Shown: positions 1 to 6,550 of the stretch, in pieces
How the letters are laid out: each line of letters begins with the position of its first letter
How positions within the stretch are numbered: position 1 is the first letter of the stretch
Source: an uncultured Pseudomonadota bacterium
Lineage (GTDB): Bacteria; Pseudomonadota; Alphaproteobacteria; Rs-D84
Length of the DNA: 8,979 bases
Assembly: GCA_947165335.1 (NCBI GenBank)
Contig: CAMVAB010000034.1
Location: forward strand, 1 to 8,979
Direction of reading: 5' to 3'
The notes under the pieces: generated by a model
Database searches by the model: none
Told to the model about the DNA's origin: nothing
The model's input: only the letters and a program-made list of their open reading frames with translations
Translations under genes and position numbers: made by a program

Positions 1-119
1 TTATGGCGGCGGCATCAACCGCGGGGGTATTGTTAACAACCGGCGCAGTAATGTCTGAAATTCCTGAAGAAAAAACATGCTGTGGTAACCAAAACCCTTC
101 CATGCCAGGCATGATGTAA
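1..119 (+). CDS. 3' end of an unidentified protein (5' partial)
   Basis: An open frame enters from the left edge and stops at TAA 117-119. The readable part, about 38 residues from an in-frame ATG at position 3, has an Ala/Thr/Val/Leu-rich stretch followed by a polar tail with a Cys-Cys pair (EKTCCGN) and a Met-rich end (PSMPGMM). No family is recognisable from this fragment. It is more likely the C-terminus of a longer gene than a complete 38-residue one, because no ribosome binding site can be checked at the edge. A terminator hairpin begins 27 nt after the stop, which supports a real gene end. It converges with zapA. Confidence 0.45.
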   Translation, partial: MAAASTAGVLLTTGAVMSEIPEEKTCCGNQNPSMPGMM

Positions 120-145
120 AAATTTAAAAACAAAGAAAATAAAAG

Positions 146-169
146 GGTCTGATTATTTGCAATCAGACC
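146..169. terminator. bidirectional intrinsic terminator between convergent genes
   Basis: A perfect 9-bp stem (GGTCTGATT at 146-154 with AATCAGACC at 161-169) closes a 6-nt loop. It is followed on the plus strand by a run of seven T, and on the minus strand by TTTT after the stem. It can therefore end both the upstream plus-strand gene and the zapA transcript. The zapA stop codon lies in the T-tract, only 6 nt from the stem. Confidence 0.9.
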
Positions 170-174
170 TTTTT

Positions 175-456
175 TTAAACCGACATTTTGTGTTTGATTT
201 CGCGAATGCGTGCTAATATTTCACGCAGGTCTTCTTCGGTTACTTCGGGCTTTTGATTTTTATTTTGAATTTCATCAACCAAGACGATACATAATGTTGC
301 AAGCAATGATGCTTCTGGCAAAGGACCGATTTTATCCAATATTTGACGGGCACGCGCATCAACCATGCGCCCCAATTCAATAAGGCGCCCTTCCTGGCCG
401 TCTTCACAGCCCATTTGGTAATTACGGTTAACAATAGGTATCGATACTACACTCAT
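175..456 (-). CDS. zapA: cell division protein ZapA
   Basis: This 93-residue protein matches the ZapA family in length and pattern. It has an N-terminal strand leading into NRNYQMGCEDGQE (the family's 'GR.Y.i.C..GQE' signature), then a helix with GRMVDARARQI, then the LLATLCIVLVDEI segment matching the conserved 'L..aAL.laDEl' helix, and a charged C-terminal coiled coil. ZapA binds FtsZ at the division site in the cytoplasm and cross-links or stabilises Z-ring protofilaments. Its ATG overlaps the stop of the upstream coiled-coil gene (ATGA), so the two are translationally coupled in one operon. The gene ends directly in the shared terminator. The family call is firm; the Z-ring role follows from the family. 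Confidence 0.9.
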   Translation of the reverse strand: MSVVSIPIVNRNYQMGCEDGQEGRLIELGRMVDARARQILDKIGPLPEASLLATLCIVLVDEIQNKNQKPEVTEEDLREILARIREIKHKMSV

Positions 457-665
457 TTTTTCAATTTCTCTAGTATTGAAACAGATTTTTCAATTAATTC
501 TTTGGCGTTTTCATTTTTTTCACGCAATGTTTTGACCTGTTTAGTCAATATTGCAACCTCCAAATCAGTTTGTTGCGTTGCCAAAGTGGCATTTGACCGC
601 AAATTGCGCGCCAAAGATTCTATATTATCCAGTTCTTGAAAAATTTGTTCTTTTATATCTGCCAT
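453..665 (-). CDS. small coiled-coil protein (DUF4164/ZapB-like), partner of ZapA
   Basis: This 70-residue, highly charged protein is predicted to be almost entirely helical: DIKEQIFQELDNIESLARNL, then a heptad-like stretch through KQVKTLREKNENAKELIEKS to a Lys-rich end. It has no membrane segment and no cysteine. Short coiled-coil genes of the DUF4164 type commonly sit just upstream of zapA in Alphaproteobacteria, and the 4-nt ATGA overlap with zapA supports a joint role in division. Sequence alone cannot separate DUF4164 from a ZapB-type protein. No Shine-Dalgarno precedes the ATG; a promoter -10 ends only 6 nt upstream of it, so the mRNA may be leaderless. Confidence 0.75.
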   Translation of the reverse strand: MADIKEQIFQELDNIESLARNLRSNATLATQQTDLEVAILTKQVKTLREKNENAKELIEKSVSILEKLKK

Positions 666-671
666 ATTTGC

Positions 672-700
672 ATTTTAAGACATTTTTTATATGCGTTCAA
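672..700 (-). promoter_or_regulatory. promoter of the coiled-coil gene-zapA operon, possibly leaderless
   Basis: On the minus strand, -35 TTGAAC (695-700) and -10 TAAAAT (672-677) are separated by 17 bp. The -10 ends 6 nt before the ATG at 665, so transcription would start at or within a base of the start codon. No purine-rich ribosome binding site exists in the gap (gcaaat). Confidence 0.6.
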
Positions 701-710
701 CCGGAAAATG

Positions 711-739
711 TGATATAATGTTCTATTATTTATGGGAGA
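711..739 (+). promoter_or_regulatory. extended -10 promoter and ribosome binding site for the acidic protein gene
   Basis: TGATATAAT at 711-719 is a consensus -10 with the extended TG motif; no good -35 lies 16-18 bp upstream. The expected start is near 726. GGGAGA at 734-739 lies 8 nt before ATG 748 and fixes that start over the upstream in-frame ATGs at 691 and 718, which fall in or upstream of the promoter. It is divergent from the zapA operon promoter. Confidence 0.65.
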
Positions 740-747
740 ATTGTTTC

Positions 748-1698
748 ATGAAAACCAAAATTATTTACATTTCTGGAAATGAAGTTTTTGATATGAAAGA
801 TATTCGCGCTGCATTTGAAGAAGTCCGCTGTGCGTTGAATCTGGACAAAGATACAATTATGTTTGGTGTCCCTGTTGATGCGGACGATGCGTGTATAATG
901 AATACCGAAACTCCAAAAGAAGTCGCACCAGTTGCCGAAGAAAAAATTGAAACAATTGAAGAAACAATTCCAGAAGCCCCAGAAATCCCAGTTATAGAAG
1001 AAACCCCGATTATAGAAGAAGAAATTGAACAAGTGGCGCCTAGAAAACGTGGACGTCCACGCAAGGAAGTCATTGTCGAACCTGTTGCAGAAGAAGAACA
1101 ATCAGTTGATTCAGTTGATGAAGTTATAGAAGACGCTGTCAACGCAATACCTGTTGAAGAACCAGCAGAAGAAAAAACTGTTTCTATTTTATCAGTATTA
1201 TCTGCAAACAATACGGAACCTGAAACCGAATCGCTTGAAAAACCGGAAGAAACAAAAGAAGTAGAAATAATTTCTGAAATCACAGAAGAAAAAACCGAAG
1301 ACATTGTCGCCGAAGAAAATTTGGGCCAAGACGAAGAAACAAAAGAAGACGACGAACCTGATTTAGAAAAACTTTTGTCTGAAATGACACCTTTGGCAGA
1401 AGATGAAAAAGAAGAAATTGAACAACCAATCGAAGAAACATCTGAAACCGATTTGTCCGTAGATGCAACATTGGAACAATTGGCATCTGAATTTGTATCA
1501 AACCAAGATAAAATTGCATCTGAAACAAAACAACAATCGCGCAGTAAAATTGGTAAACTGCGTAATATATTACCTTTTAAACAATCTAAACACAAAGATC
1601 AAGGTATGGGTGATTTGTTAGAATGGGCAGGAATCGCAGCAAATGACGAAGATTTTTCTGTTCCTGGATTTTTCACAAATGCAGCATCGCGTAAATAA
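748..1698 (+). CDS. highly acidic protein of unknown function with an AT-hook-like motif
   Basis: This 316-residue protein has three parts. Residues 1-50 look folded (KIIYISGNEVFDMKDIRAAF, then ALNLDKDTIMFGVPVD). Residues 52-270 are a low-complexity, Glu-rich, probably disordered stretch dominated by E, P, V, I and T. A basic C-terminal part follows (SKIGKLRNILPFKQSKHK) and ends in the ordered-looking GDLLEWAGIAANDEDFSVPG segment. At residues 98-106 the acidic run is broken by PRKRGRPRK, which contains the AT-hook core GRP that inserts into the minor groove of AT-rich DNA in known AT-hook proteins. No signal peptide or membrane helix is seen. I do not recognise the family. The gene is followed after 2 nt by a membrane protein gene, so the two are probably one operon. 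DNA binding is inference only; the family could be structural. Confidence 0.8.
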   Translation: MKTKIIYISGNEVFDMKDIRAAFEEVRCALNLDKDTIMFGVPVDADDACIMNTETPKEVAPVAEEKIETIEETIPEAPEIPVIEETPIIEEEIEQVAPRKRGRPRKEVIVEPVAEEEQSVDSVDEVIEDAVNAIPVEEPAEEKTVSILSVLSANNTEPETESLEKPEETKEVEIISEITEEKTEDIVAEENLGQDEETKEDDEPDLEKLLSEMTPLAEDEKEEIEQPIEETSETDLSVDATLEQLASEFVSNQDKIASETKQQSRSKIGKLRNILPFKQSKHKDQGMGDLLEWAGIAANDEDFSVPGFFTNAASRK

Positions 1699-1700
1699 AA

Positions 1701-2168
1701 ATGAATGAAACAACAATTCTTAATTTATTAACAAATTCGGGATTTGAAAAAGTTCGCGTTGAAAGTGATTTTGTATATTTCCAAGATCCATCTTGTATAT
1801 TTCCTGCATTTGATACGTTATTAGATTATGCATGGATTGTTATAATGGTATTAACCGGCATCATGTTATTTGGATGGGCTGTGTTATACATTAAAAACGG
1901 TGTAAAAATAGATACTCTGTTTAATAATGCGAAAACTGTTATTTTAATATTGTGCACTTTAAGTGTTGTAAAACCTATTGTGAATTTCGTATATGGCGAT
2001 AATCTGTTTGAAAAGCAATGCGAACAAAAACGAGTTTCTTTGACAGAAGTTAATGAATTGCTTGATATGCGGAACAAATATTTTGGCAAATCAGACCAAG
2101 CGATATTATACGAAACTTTTAATGTGGTTGATTCTGGAAAAATTGAACCTGTATCTATTGAAGAATAA
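1701..2168 (+). CDS. two-helix inner-membrane protein of unknown function
   Basis: This 155-residue protein has about 40 polar residues at the N-terminus, a first hydrophobic helix at about 44-64 (AWIVIMVLTGIMLFGWAVLY), a short basic loop (KNGVKIDTLFNNAK), a second helix at about 79-97 (TVILILCTLSVVKPIVNFV), and a soluble, charged C-terminus of about 55 residues. The positively charged loop between the helices suggests it is cytoplasmic, with both ends outside. Cys32 and Cys107 would then both be periplasmic and could pair. The ATG follows the previous stop by 2 nt with no strong ribosome binding site, which implies translational coupling to the acidic protein. The helix-loop-helix plan recalls small type IV secretion or pilus-assembly membrane proteins, but no signature supports that. 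It ends 3 nt from the convergent radC stop. Confidence 0.75.
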   Translation: MNETTILNLLTNSGFEKVRVESDFVYFQDPSCIFPAFDTLLDYAWIVIMVLTGIMLFGWAVLYIKNGVKIDTLFNNAKTVILILCTLSVVKPIVNFVYGDNLFEKQCEQKRVSLTEVNELLDMRNKYFGKSDQAILYETFNVVDSGKIEPVSIEE

Positions 2169-2171
2169 AAA

Positions 2172-2864
2172 TTATTTTTTATCTAATAAATGCATATTAC
2201 GCGCAGAATAAATGACATCACCCGATACCAATAAATGATCATAAAGACCGATGTCTAATTTATTTAATGCGTTTTCTAATTCTTGTGTTATTTCCAGATC
2301 TTGTGATGAAAAAGAAGTGTATGCACTGGGATGATTATGTAATAAAACAACACTGCCCGCATTCAAATCAAGCGCGCGTTTGACAATTTCACGAATATAA
2401 ACAGCTGCCCAATCTATTGTTCCAGAACTATGCAATTGGTCTTCTATTAATTTAAATTGAGAATCAAGATAAAACACATGAAATTCTTCTATGTTTTTTC
2501 CTGTTAAAATAGATTTACAATAATTTTCTAAATTTTCAAATTCGTGAAATATAGGTTTTGCCCCCAATGTTGTTTTGTATTCCATTTGGGTTAATTTATG
2601 TATCACTTTGAACAAGACAGCAGAATTTTCTTTGATGCCTTCATTTGACATTAATGATTCCATAGATTCAGATAATAATTGGTGTATACTGCCATACTTT
2701 TTATATAACTGTCTTGATAAAGCACGCACATCACGTCGTGGTATTGCGTATGTCAAAAGCAATTCCAAAATTTCATAATCAGCCAACTGACCATCCAGAA
2801 ACTTTTTACGAAGTCGAGCTCTGTGACCTTGCTGCAAAGATTGTAAATCTTCTTGTTTAATCAT
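2172..2864 (-). CDS. radC: RadC/JAB1-MPN domain protein
   Basis: The 230-residue length is normal for the family. An N-terminal helical part (HRARLRKKFL through YEILELLLTYAIPRRDV) resembles the helix-hairpin-helix region of RadC. The C-terminal half is a JAMM/MPN+ domain: Glu127 in IEEFHVFYLD, then SSGTIDWAAVYIREIVKRAL, then the metal site HNHPS with His176 and His178, and Asp189 in SSQD, giving the intact HxH-x10-D spacing. The usual HNHPSG is HNHPSA here. RadC was once named a DNA repair protein, but that role is not supported in E. coli; a zinc-dependent hydrolase activity is expected from the fold. Its start lies inside the 3' end of map (8-nt overlap), making it the last gene of the lptE operon. 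No clear terminator follows. Confidence 0.9.
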   Translation of the reverse strand: MIKQEDLQSLQQGHRARLRKKFLDGQLADYEILELLLTYAIPRRDVRALSRQLYKKYGSIHQLLSESMESLMSNEGIKENSAVLFKVIHKLTQMEYKTTLGAKPIFHEFENLENYCKSILTGKNIEEFHVFYLDSQFKLIEDQLHSSGTIDWAAVYIREIVKRALDLNAGSVVLLHNHPSAYTSFSSQDLEITQELENALNKLDIGLYDHLLVSGDVIYSARNMHLLDKK

Positions 2865-3627
2865 GTGTCATTTTTTCAGTGAATATTATTACGCCGTCTT
2901 CTGTGATACCAAGTGTGTGTTCCCATTGTGCAGATAATTTGCCGTCTTTGGTTCGAACAGTCCATCCATCTTTTTCGTCCGTCTCACATGCAAAAGTCCC
3001 AACATTTATCATTGGTTCAATAGTGAAAACAAATCCAGGTTGCATAATCAAATTATCATACGCTTTGTCATAAAAATGTAAAATATTTGGATTGTCATGC
3101 ATTACTTTGCCGATACCATGTCCACAATAATCACGCACAATAGAAAAACCATGCGGTTTAACAACACCTTCTATTGTTTTGCCAATTTCAGAAAGAGGAA
3201 CCCCAGGCGCACAAATTGAAATAGCTGCATTCAAAGCGTCCTGGCATGTTTGAACAAGTTCGCGGGCCTGGTTTGAAACATTACCTATCATAAACATACG
3301 AGACGCATCACCATGAAACCCATGATATTCAGCAGTTAAATCTACATTAACAATATCACCATCTTTTAAAATAACATCATCACTTGGGATGCCATGACAA
3401 ACAACTTCGTTAATAGATGTGCAAATACTTTTCGGATACCCCATATACCCAAGATCCGACGAACGTGCACCATTTTCTTTCAAAAACTGGGCCACCAATC
3501 TGTCTATTTCACCAGTAGATATTCCAGCAACAATATGCGGTGTAATAAAATCAAAACAACGCGCAACTAAATCGCCAGAAACACGTAATCTTTTGAAATC
3601 TTTTGGAGCATACACAGACGATAACAT
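2857..3627 (-). CDS. map: type I methionine aminopeptidase
   Basis: This 256-residue enzyme removes the initiator methionine from nascent proteins in the cytoplasm. All active-site residues of the pita-bread fold are present: His78 (VVCHGIP), Asp96 (NVDLT), Asp107 (HGDASRMF), His170 (DYCGHGIG), Glu204 (TIEPMI) and Glu236 (QWEHTLGI). These match E. coli Map almost position for position. It has no N-terminal zinc-finger or SH3 extension, so it is a short bacterial type Ia enzyme. The ATG at 3627 lies 2 nt after the holA stop and the 3' end overlaps radC by 8 nt, so expression is coupled within the lptE-holA-map-radC operon. map next to radC is a common alphaproteobacterial arrangement. This is probably the essential housekeeping copy. 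Confidence 0.96.
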   Translation of the reverse strand: MLSSVYAPKDFKRLRVSGDLVARCFDFITPHIVAGISTGEIDRLVAQFLKENGARSSDLGYMGYPKSICTSINEVVCHGIPSDDVILKDGDIVNVDLTAEYHGFHGDASRMFMIGNVSNQARELVQTCQDALNAAISICAPGVPLSEIGKTIEGVVKPHGFSIVRDYCGHGIGKVMHDNPNILHFYDKAYDNLIMQPGFVFTIEPMINVGTFACETDEKDGWTVRTKDGKLSAQWEHTLGITEDGVIIFTEKMTHD

Positions 3628-3629
3628 TT

Positions 3630-4616
3630 TTATTTCCTTCTTTTTAAAGCAAGTTTGGCAGCACGCGCAGCTAATTTTAATGAAAAATCACGAATTAAAA
3701 TTTCTGGCTGCATACCCTTGGTTCTGCACATTTTTTCCATATCATTTAATTTAGATAAAACATTTACTATTTCATCTTCGGGCCATATTTTCATTGCCAT
3801 ATTGAATTTATCAGCAACCTTCCAAAACAATTTTGGTAATTGTCCATCAACAACAGCCGTCAATAATTTTGAAAAATGTAAATAAAGCATGCGCACCAAC
3901 ATATTCGCATCTGCGCCACCATAAATCAAACGATCCAGCGCAACCATAGTTTGATTTATATGCCCCGCTGTCAAAGAATACATATAATCATCTGCACTTG
4001 TTGCAGATGTATCTGGCAAACATTTTTCAACATCTTCAAGTTCAACAACATGTTTATCAGAAACATATATCGCTATTTTCTGTAAGAAACTGCGAGTTAT
4101 ACCACGATCGCCCCCCATATGAGATAACATATATGACATTGCATCGGGCGTAATTTGTCTGATTCCTTCACTGGCTGATAATTCTTTGTGAATCAGTGTT
4201 TCCAATGTTTTTGTATCGTCAGTATAGCACGCAATTGCAGCAATATTTTTTCCGTCTTCAAATAATTTACGAAGCGAACCAACGCGTAAATCTCCGGCAG
4301 TTACAATAATTGTCGCACACAAAGCCGAAGATGTAACCAATTCAGACAAAATTTTTGTGTCCCCATCGCCTGCCCCAGAAATCAAAACAGCTTTGCGACC
4401 ACCGAACATAGAAGGACTGCAACTTTCTGCAAACACAGCATCTTGTTTATCGCGTAATTCGTTAGCATCCAAAGCCAATAAATTATCTTTTTCTATTTCA
4501 AGTTTCTCAATTGCTTTATCGCATAATTCGTCGACCAAACCCGCATCCGGACCATATATCAACACAGCATTGACATTTAATATCCCTGAATTAAAATCTG
4601 ATTCTTTCCACTTCAT
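3630..4616 (-). CDS. holA: DNA polymerase III delta subunit
   Basis: The 328-residue length is typical for HolA. The N-terminal domain begins with a strand, VNAVLIYGPDAGLVDELCDK, the degenerate counterpart of a P-loop; delta does not bind ATP, and the Walker lysine is absent as expected. SPSMFGGRKAVLISGA corresponds to the conserved 'slFg.rrlv.l' segment. The middle domain includes ITPDAMSYMLSHMGGDRGI, matching the 'l....g.d.....e..Kl' region. The C-terminal collar domain contains LIYGGADANMLVRMLYLHFSKL and ends in a basic helix. Delta opens the beta sliding clamp as part of the cytoplasmic clamp loader. The start shares one base with the lptE stop (TAATG) and map follows after 2 nt. lptE before holA is a conserved order in Alphaproteobacteria. 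Confidence 0.93.
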   Translation of the reverse strand: MKWKESDFNSGILNVNAVLIYGPDAGLVDELCDKAIEKLEIEKDNLLALDANELRDKQDAVFAESCSPSMFGGRKAVLISGAGDGDTKILSELVTSSALCATIIVTAGDLRVGSLRKLFEDGKNIAAIACYTDDTKTLETLIHKELSASEGIRQITPDAMSYMLSHMGGDRGITRSFLQKIAIYVSDKHVVELEDVEKCLPDTSATSADDYMYSLTAGHINQTMVALDRLIYGGADANMLVRMLYLHFSKLLTAVVDGQLPKLFWKVADKFNMAMKIWPEDEIVNVLSKLNDMEKMCRTKGMQPEILIRDFSLKLAARAAKLALKRRK

Positions 4617-5074
4617 TATTTATTTTCATTTTTCTGGGTTTCAGCAATAACACGCATACCTATTTTATCAGACAACTGATGAATTGTGTTCATCACAGCA
4701 TTATTATATGCGGCATTTGACGCAACAAGGTATCTTACGAAAGTATAACTTTCCGCGGCAGATTCTGACCCTTTGGCAATAACTTTATTGTCTTGTTTTA
4801 ATTCATACGAAGCCGACAATTTTACTTCCTGCCATACTGCATTGCCTGCACGTTCAAATGCTTTGTATTTTGTGGATGGCTCTCTTAAATTCACTGTTAA
4901 AGTATATTTCGCATTTTGTTCATGTGCACCACCAAATTGAGCATTCAAAGAATTACGTAATTCAATACCATTAATACCGCTTATTGGCGCAACATATACA
5001 TTGGTATCATCACCAGAAAATATTGGTTTGAAACTGCATGCTGTTAACAGTAAAAATAAAACTAGTTTTTTCAT
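4616..5074 (-). CDS. lptE: LPS-assembly lipoprotein LptE
   Basis: This 152-residue lipoprotein starts with a short signal peptide (MKKLVLFLLLTAC) and a lipobox ending in Cys13, followed by SFKPIFSGDD, the counterpart of the 'CGFxPly' start seen in LptE. The rest alternates strands and helices as in the family: a repeated YTLTVNL/KLSASYEL strand pattern and a C-terminal helical stretch (AYNNAVMNTIHQLSDKIGMR). LptE sits in the outer membrane and plugs the LptD barrel that inserts LPS. Its position directly before holA is strong support, since this order is widespread in Alphaproteobacteria. Here the commonly preceding leuS is absent and lptE has its own promoter and an AGGA ribosome binding site 7 nt before the ATG. 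LptE is poorly conserved in sequence, so synteny carries much of the call. Confidence 0.87.
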   Translation of the reverse strand: MKKLVLFLLLTACSFKPIFSGDDTNVYVAPISGINGIELRNSLNAQFGGAHEQNAKYTLTVNLREPSTKYKAFERAGNAVWQEVKLSASYELKQDNKVIAKGSESAAESYTFVRYLVASNAAYNNAVMNTIHQLSDKIGMRVIAETQKNENK

Positions 5075-5086
5075 GTGCTTTTCCTA

Positions 5087-5115
5087 TTGAACTTCTATGT
5101 AATTTTAGCTACACT
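5087..5115 (+). promoter_or_regulatory. candidate divergent promoter of the Cys-rich protein gene
   Basis: TTGAAC (5087-5092), a 17-bp spacer and TACACT (5110-5115) give 4 of 6 matches in each box. Transcription would start near 5122, leaving a short leader with GAGGG at 5131-5135. The elements overlap the lptE promoter on the other strand, so the two may compete for RNA polymerase. Confidence 0.4.
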
Positions 5116-5130
5116 TTTGATAAATCGCAA
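5102..5130 (-). promoter_or_regulatory. promoter of the lptE-holA-map-radC operon
   Basis: On the minus strand, -35 TTGCGA (5125-5130), a 17-bp spacer and -10 TAAAAT (5102-5107) predict a start near 5095 and a leader of about 20 nt containing the AGGA ribosome binding site of lptE. It interleaves with a divergent candidate promoter for the Cys-rich gene. Confidence 0.55.
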
Positions 5131-5136
5131 GAGGGA

Positions 5137-6381
5137 ATGGTGAATATTTTTTTAATTCTTTTGTCTGTAATTATCATGGCAGGATATTATGTGATATCAA
5201 GCCCTTCACTGCGAATTGCCCAACACGAAACCGAATACGCTATTCAGAAAGCTGATTTGCGTTCCGTCGCAGAATGTGTTGTGTCTGCACAAAACGCTGC
5301 TATGTATGGCGAAGAATTCAAAGATACTTGTATTGAACGTTATGACATTACAAGCCAATATGTGTGCATGAATAAAAAATATGATATAGTCTCGTGCGAT
5401 TCGATTGGGACAAAATCTCCTGATATTAATTTCATAATCACGACCAGTTATCAATTACCAGAAAACGAATACAACAATATGTTGGAAATATTGGAAAAAT
5501 ATTATCCTGATGCTGGGACATTTGGTATATTCACAAACCCTGAATTGATGTCTGCAGGAACAATAAGCAACCGTAAAATCCCACAAAAAATCATAAACGC
5601 TGCATCGTTGCAACCCGGCCAATTAACATACATAATGCAATACAAAATCCCCGAAGAAACCATAGATTATGCAACAGCCGATATATCTGATATTGAATGC
5701 CCTGCTGGTACGATGAAAACATATCGTTTTGGTCGTTGGCAATGCATAGAATATAATTATAAAACATCATGTACTGGTGATACAATTTGGGATGATACGG
5801 TTATGGAATGCGTGGCAGACGAAACGCGTAAACCATTATGTTCAAACAATCAAACCGCTGTATTAATAGACAATATATGGGAATGCGTTGACCCATTTGG
5901 CGATGTCACCTGCCCTGATGGAATGACAGCACGACTTAATTACAATTTGCTTGAATGGGAATGTGTTGATGATCCAAACAGAACCAAAAATGTAAAAAAA
6001 TGCGATAATATCGCGACACTGCCAAATAATCCAGGTGGTGTTGGTGCAACCTTGCGTGTCCGTTCTATATCGTGTACAGATTGTGAAATCCCTATTTTAA
6101 ACGAAGACACATGCGAAACATATTGCATACCAGACCCAGATAAATTAAACGATAAAAAATGCTATGGTGGATATGTTGACGATTGCAGCGGACCTAATCG
6201 TGCAATATATTTCGGTTTTTCATTGAAATCAACAATCGATGGCATCCCAGCACTTGAAAACGCAACTGTTATATTGGATAGAAATCACAGCCAAAACAGA
6301 ATGTTTAATTGCATGGATTGTGGTGATGGCATAATAGACACAGAAAAATCAATCCCACCATATACAGCAGTGTGTAAATAA
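5137..6381 (+). CDS. membrane-anchored Cys-rich protein with tandem C-x(n)-W-x-C repeats
   Basis: This 414-residue protein begins with an N-terminal hydrophobic helix (about residues 3-20) that should export it and leave a signal anchor. A helical stretch (LRIAQHETEYAIQKADLRSV) resembles pilin-like stalks, but there is no G-[FLM]xxxxE prepilin site. A mixed domain follows at about 60-180. Residues 188-276 contain four units starting at Cys188, 212, 235 and 259, each ending in [W/M]-x-Cys (203, 225, 250, 276). CxxC pairs occur at 313-316 and 392-395; total Cys is about 22, an even number suited to disulfides outside the cytoplasm. I do not recognise the family; a surface or pilus-like adhesin is only a guess. 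ATG 5137 is reported, but GAGGG is only 1 nt away, so in-frame GTG 5140 may be the true start. Confidence 0.8.
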   Translation: MVNIFLILLSVIIMAGYYVISSPSLRIAQHETEYAIQKADLRSVAECVVSAQNAAMYGEEFKDTCIERYDITSQYVCMNKKYDIVSCDSIGTKSPDINFIITTSYQLPENEYNNMLEILEKYYPDAGTFGIFTNPELMSAGTISNRKIPQKIINAASLQPGQLTYIMQYKIPEETIDYATADISDIECPAGTMKTYRFGRWQCIEYNYKTSCTGDTIWDDTVMECVADETRKPLCSNNQTAVLIDNIWECVDPFGDVTCPDGMTARLNYNLLEWECVDDPNRTKNVKKCDNIATLPNNPGGVGATLRVRSISCTDCEIPILNEDTCETYCIPDPDKLNDKKCYGGYVDDCSGPNRAIYFGFSLKSTIDGIPALENATVILDRNHSQNRMFNCMDCGDGIIDTEKSIPPYTAVCK

Positions 6382-6382
6382 A

Positions 6383-6406
6383 CAAATCACCAAACGGGTG
6401 TTTTTG
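6383..6406. terminator. probable intrinsic terminator after the Cys-rich gene
   Basis: Just after the stop, CAAA-t-CACC (6383-6391) can pair with GGTG-tt-TTTG (6397-6406) around a 5-nt loop, followed by a T-rich stretch. The GC core is only 4 bp, so strength is uncertain. The hairpin plus the TTATTTTGGCAG after it resembles the 3' flank of tRNA-Glu at 8467-8498. Confidence 0.5.
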
Positions 6407-6418
6407 TTATTTTGGCAG
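6407..6418. repeat. copy of the tRNA-Glu 3' terminus and downstream flank (att-like)
   Basis: TTATTTTGGCAG is identical to 8487-8498, which comprises the last three bases of tRNA-Glu, its encoded CCA and the adjacent trailer. Both copies follow a CACC/GGTG hairpin and a T-tract in the same orientation. The 12-nt match may mark the left border of an insertion at tRNA-Glu, or may be a shared terminator type. Confidence 0.35.
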
Positions 6419-6426
6419 GGCCATCT

Positions 6427-6454
6427 GTGCAATTCACGAATTGATGATATGCAC
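6427..6454. repeat. nested inverted repeat upstream of the NERD gene
   Basis: GTGCA (6427-6431) and TGCAC (6450-6454) enclose the near-perfect palindrome AATTC-ac-GAATT (6431-6442). It lies about 60 bp upstream of the NERD gene's -35 box. It could be an operator or an element end. The rest of 6382-6515 shows no gene. Confidence 0.35.
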
Positions 6455-6515
6455 GATTTGTTGTCATTTGGGAAAGAAATTAAAATGTTTATCAAATATA
6501 CAAATAAAAAATAGT

Positions 6516-6543
6516 TTGAAATTCCTATATGTCTTGATACTAT
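6516..6543 (+). promoter_or_regulatory. candidate promoter of the NERD gene, possibly leaderless
   Basis: TTGAAA (6516-6521) is followed after 16 bp by TACTAT (6538-6543), 7 nt before the ATG; an alternative -10, TATATA, starts at 6541. No Shine-Dalgarno occurs in 6531-6550, so translation from an mRNA starting at or near the ATG is the simplest reading. Confidence 0.4.
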
Positions 6544-6550
6544 ATATTGC

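Noticed and set aside
691..747. Upstream in-frame starts for the acidic protein (ATG 691, ATG 718)
   Set aside because: ATG 691 precedes the -10 box and ATG 718 overlaps its end, whereas ATG 748 has GGGAGA at 8 nt spacing and is followed by the conserved-looking N-terminus.
765..1595. Long minus-strand open frame (276 codons), Ser-rich, opposite the acidic protein gene
   Set aside because: It is the antisense of GAA-rich coding sequence (TTC/TCT runs), so stops are depleted by composition. It has no ribosome binding site and no recognisable domain, while the plus frame has promoter, RBS and coherent domains.
5038..5136. Upstream ATG extending the Cys-rich protein by 33 residues
   Set aside because: It would start inside lptE and upstream of the candidate promoter, and would place a non-hydrophobic stretch before the membrane anchor.
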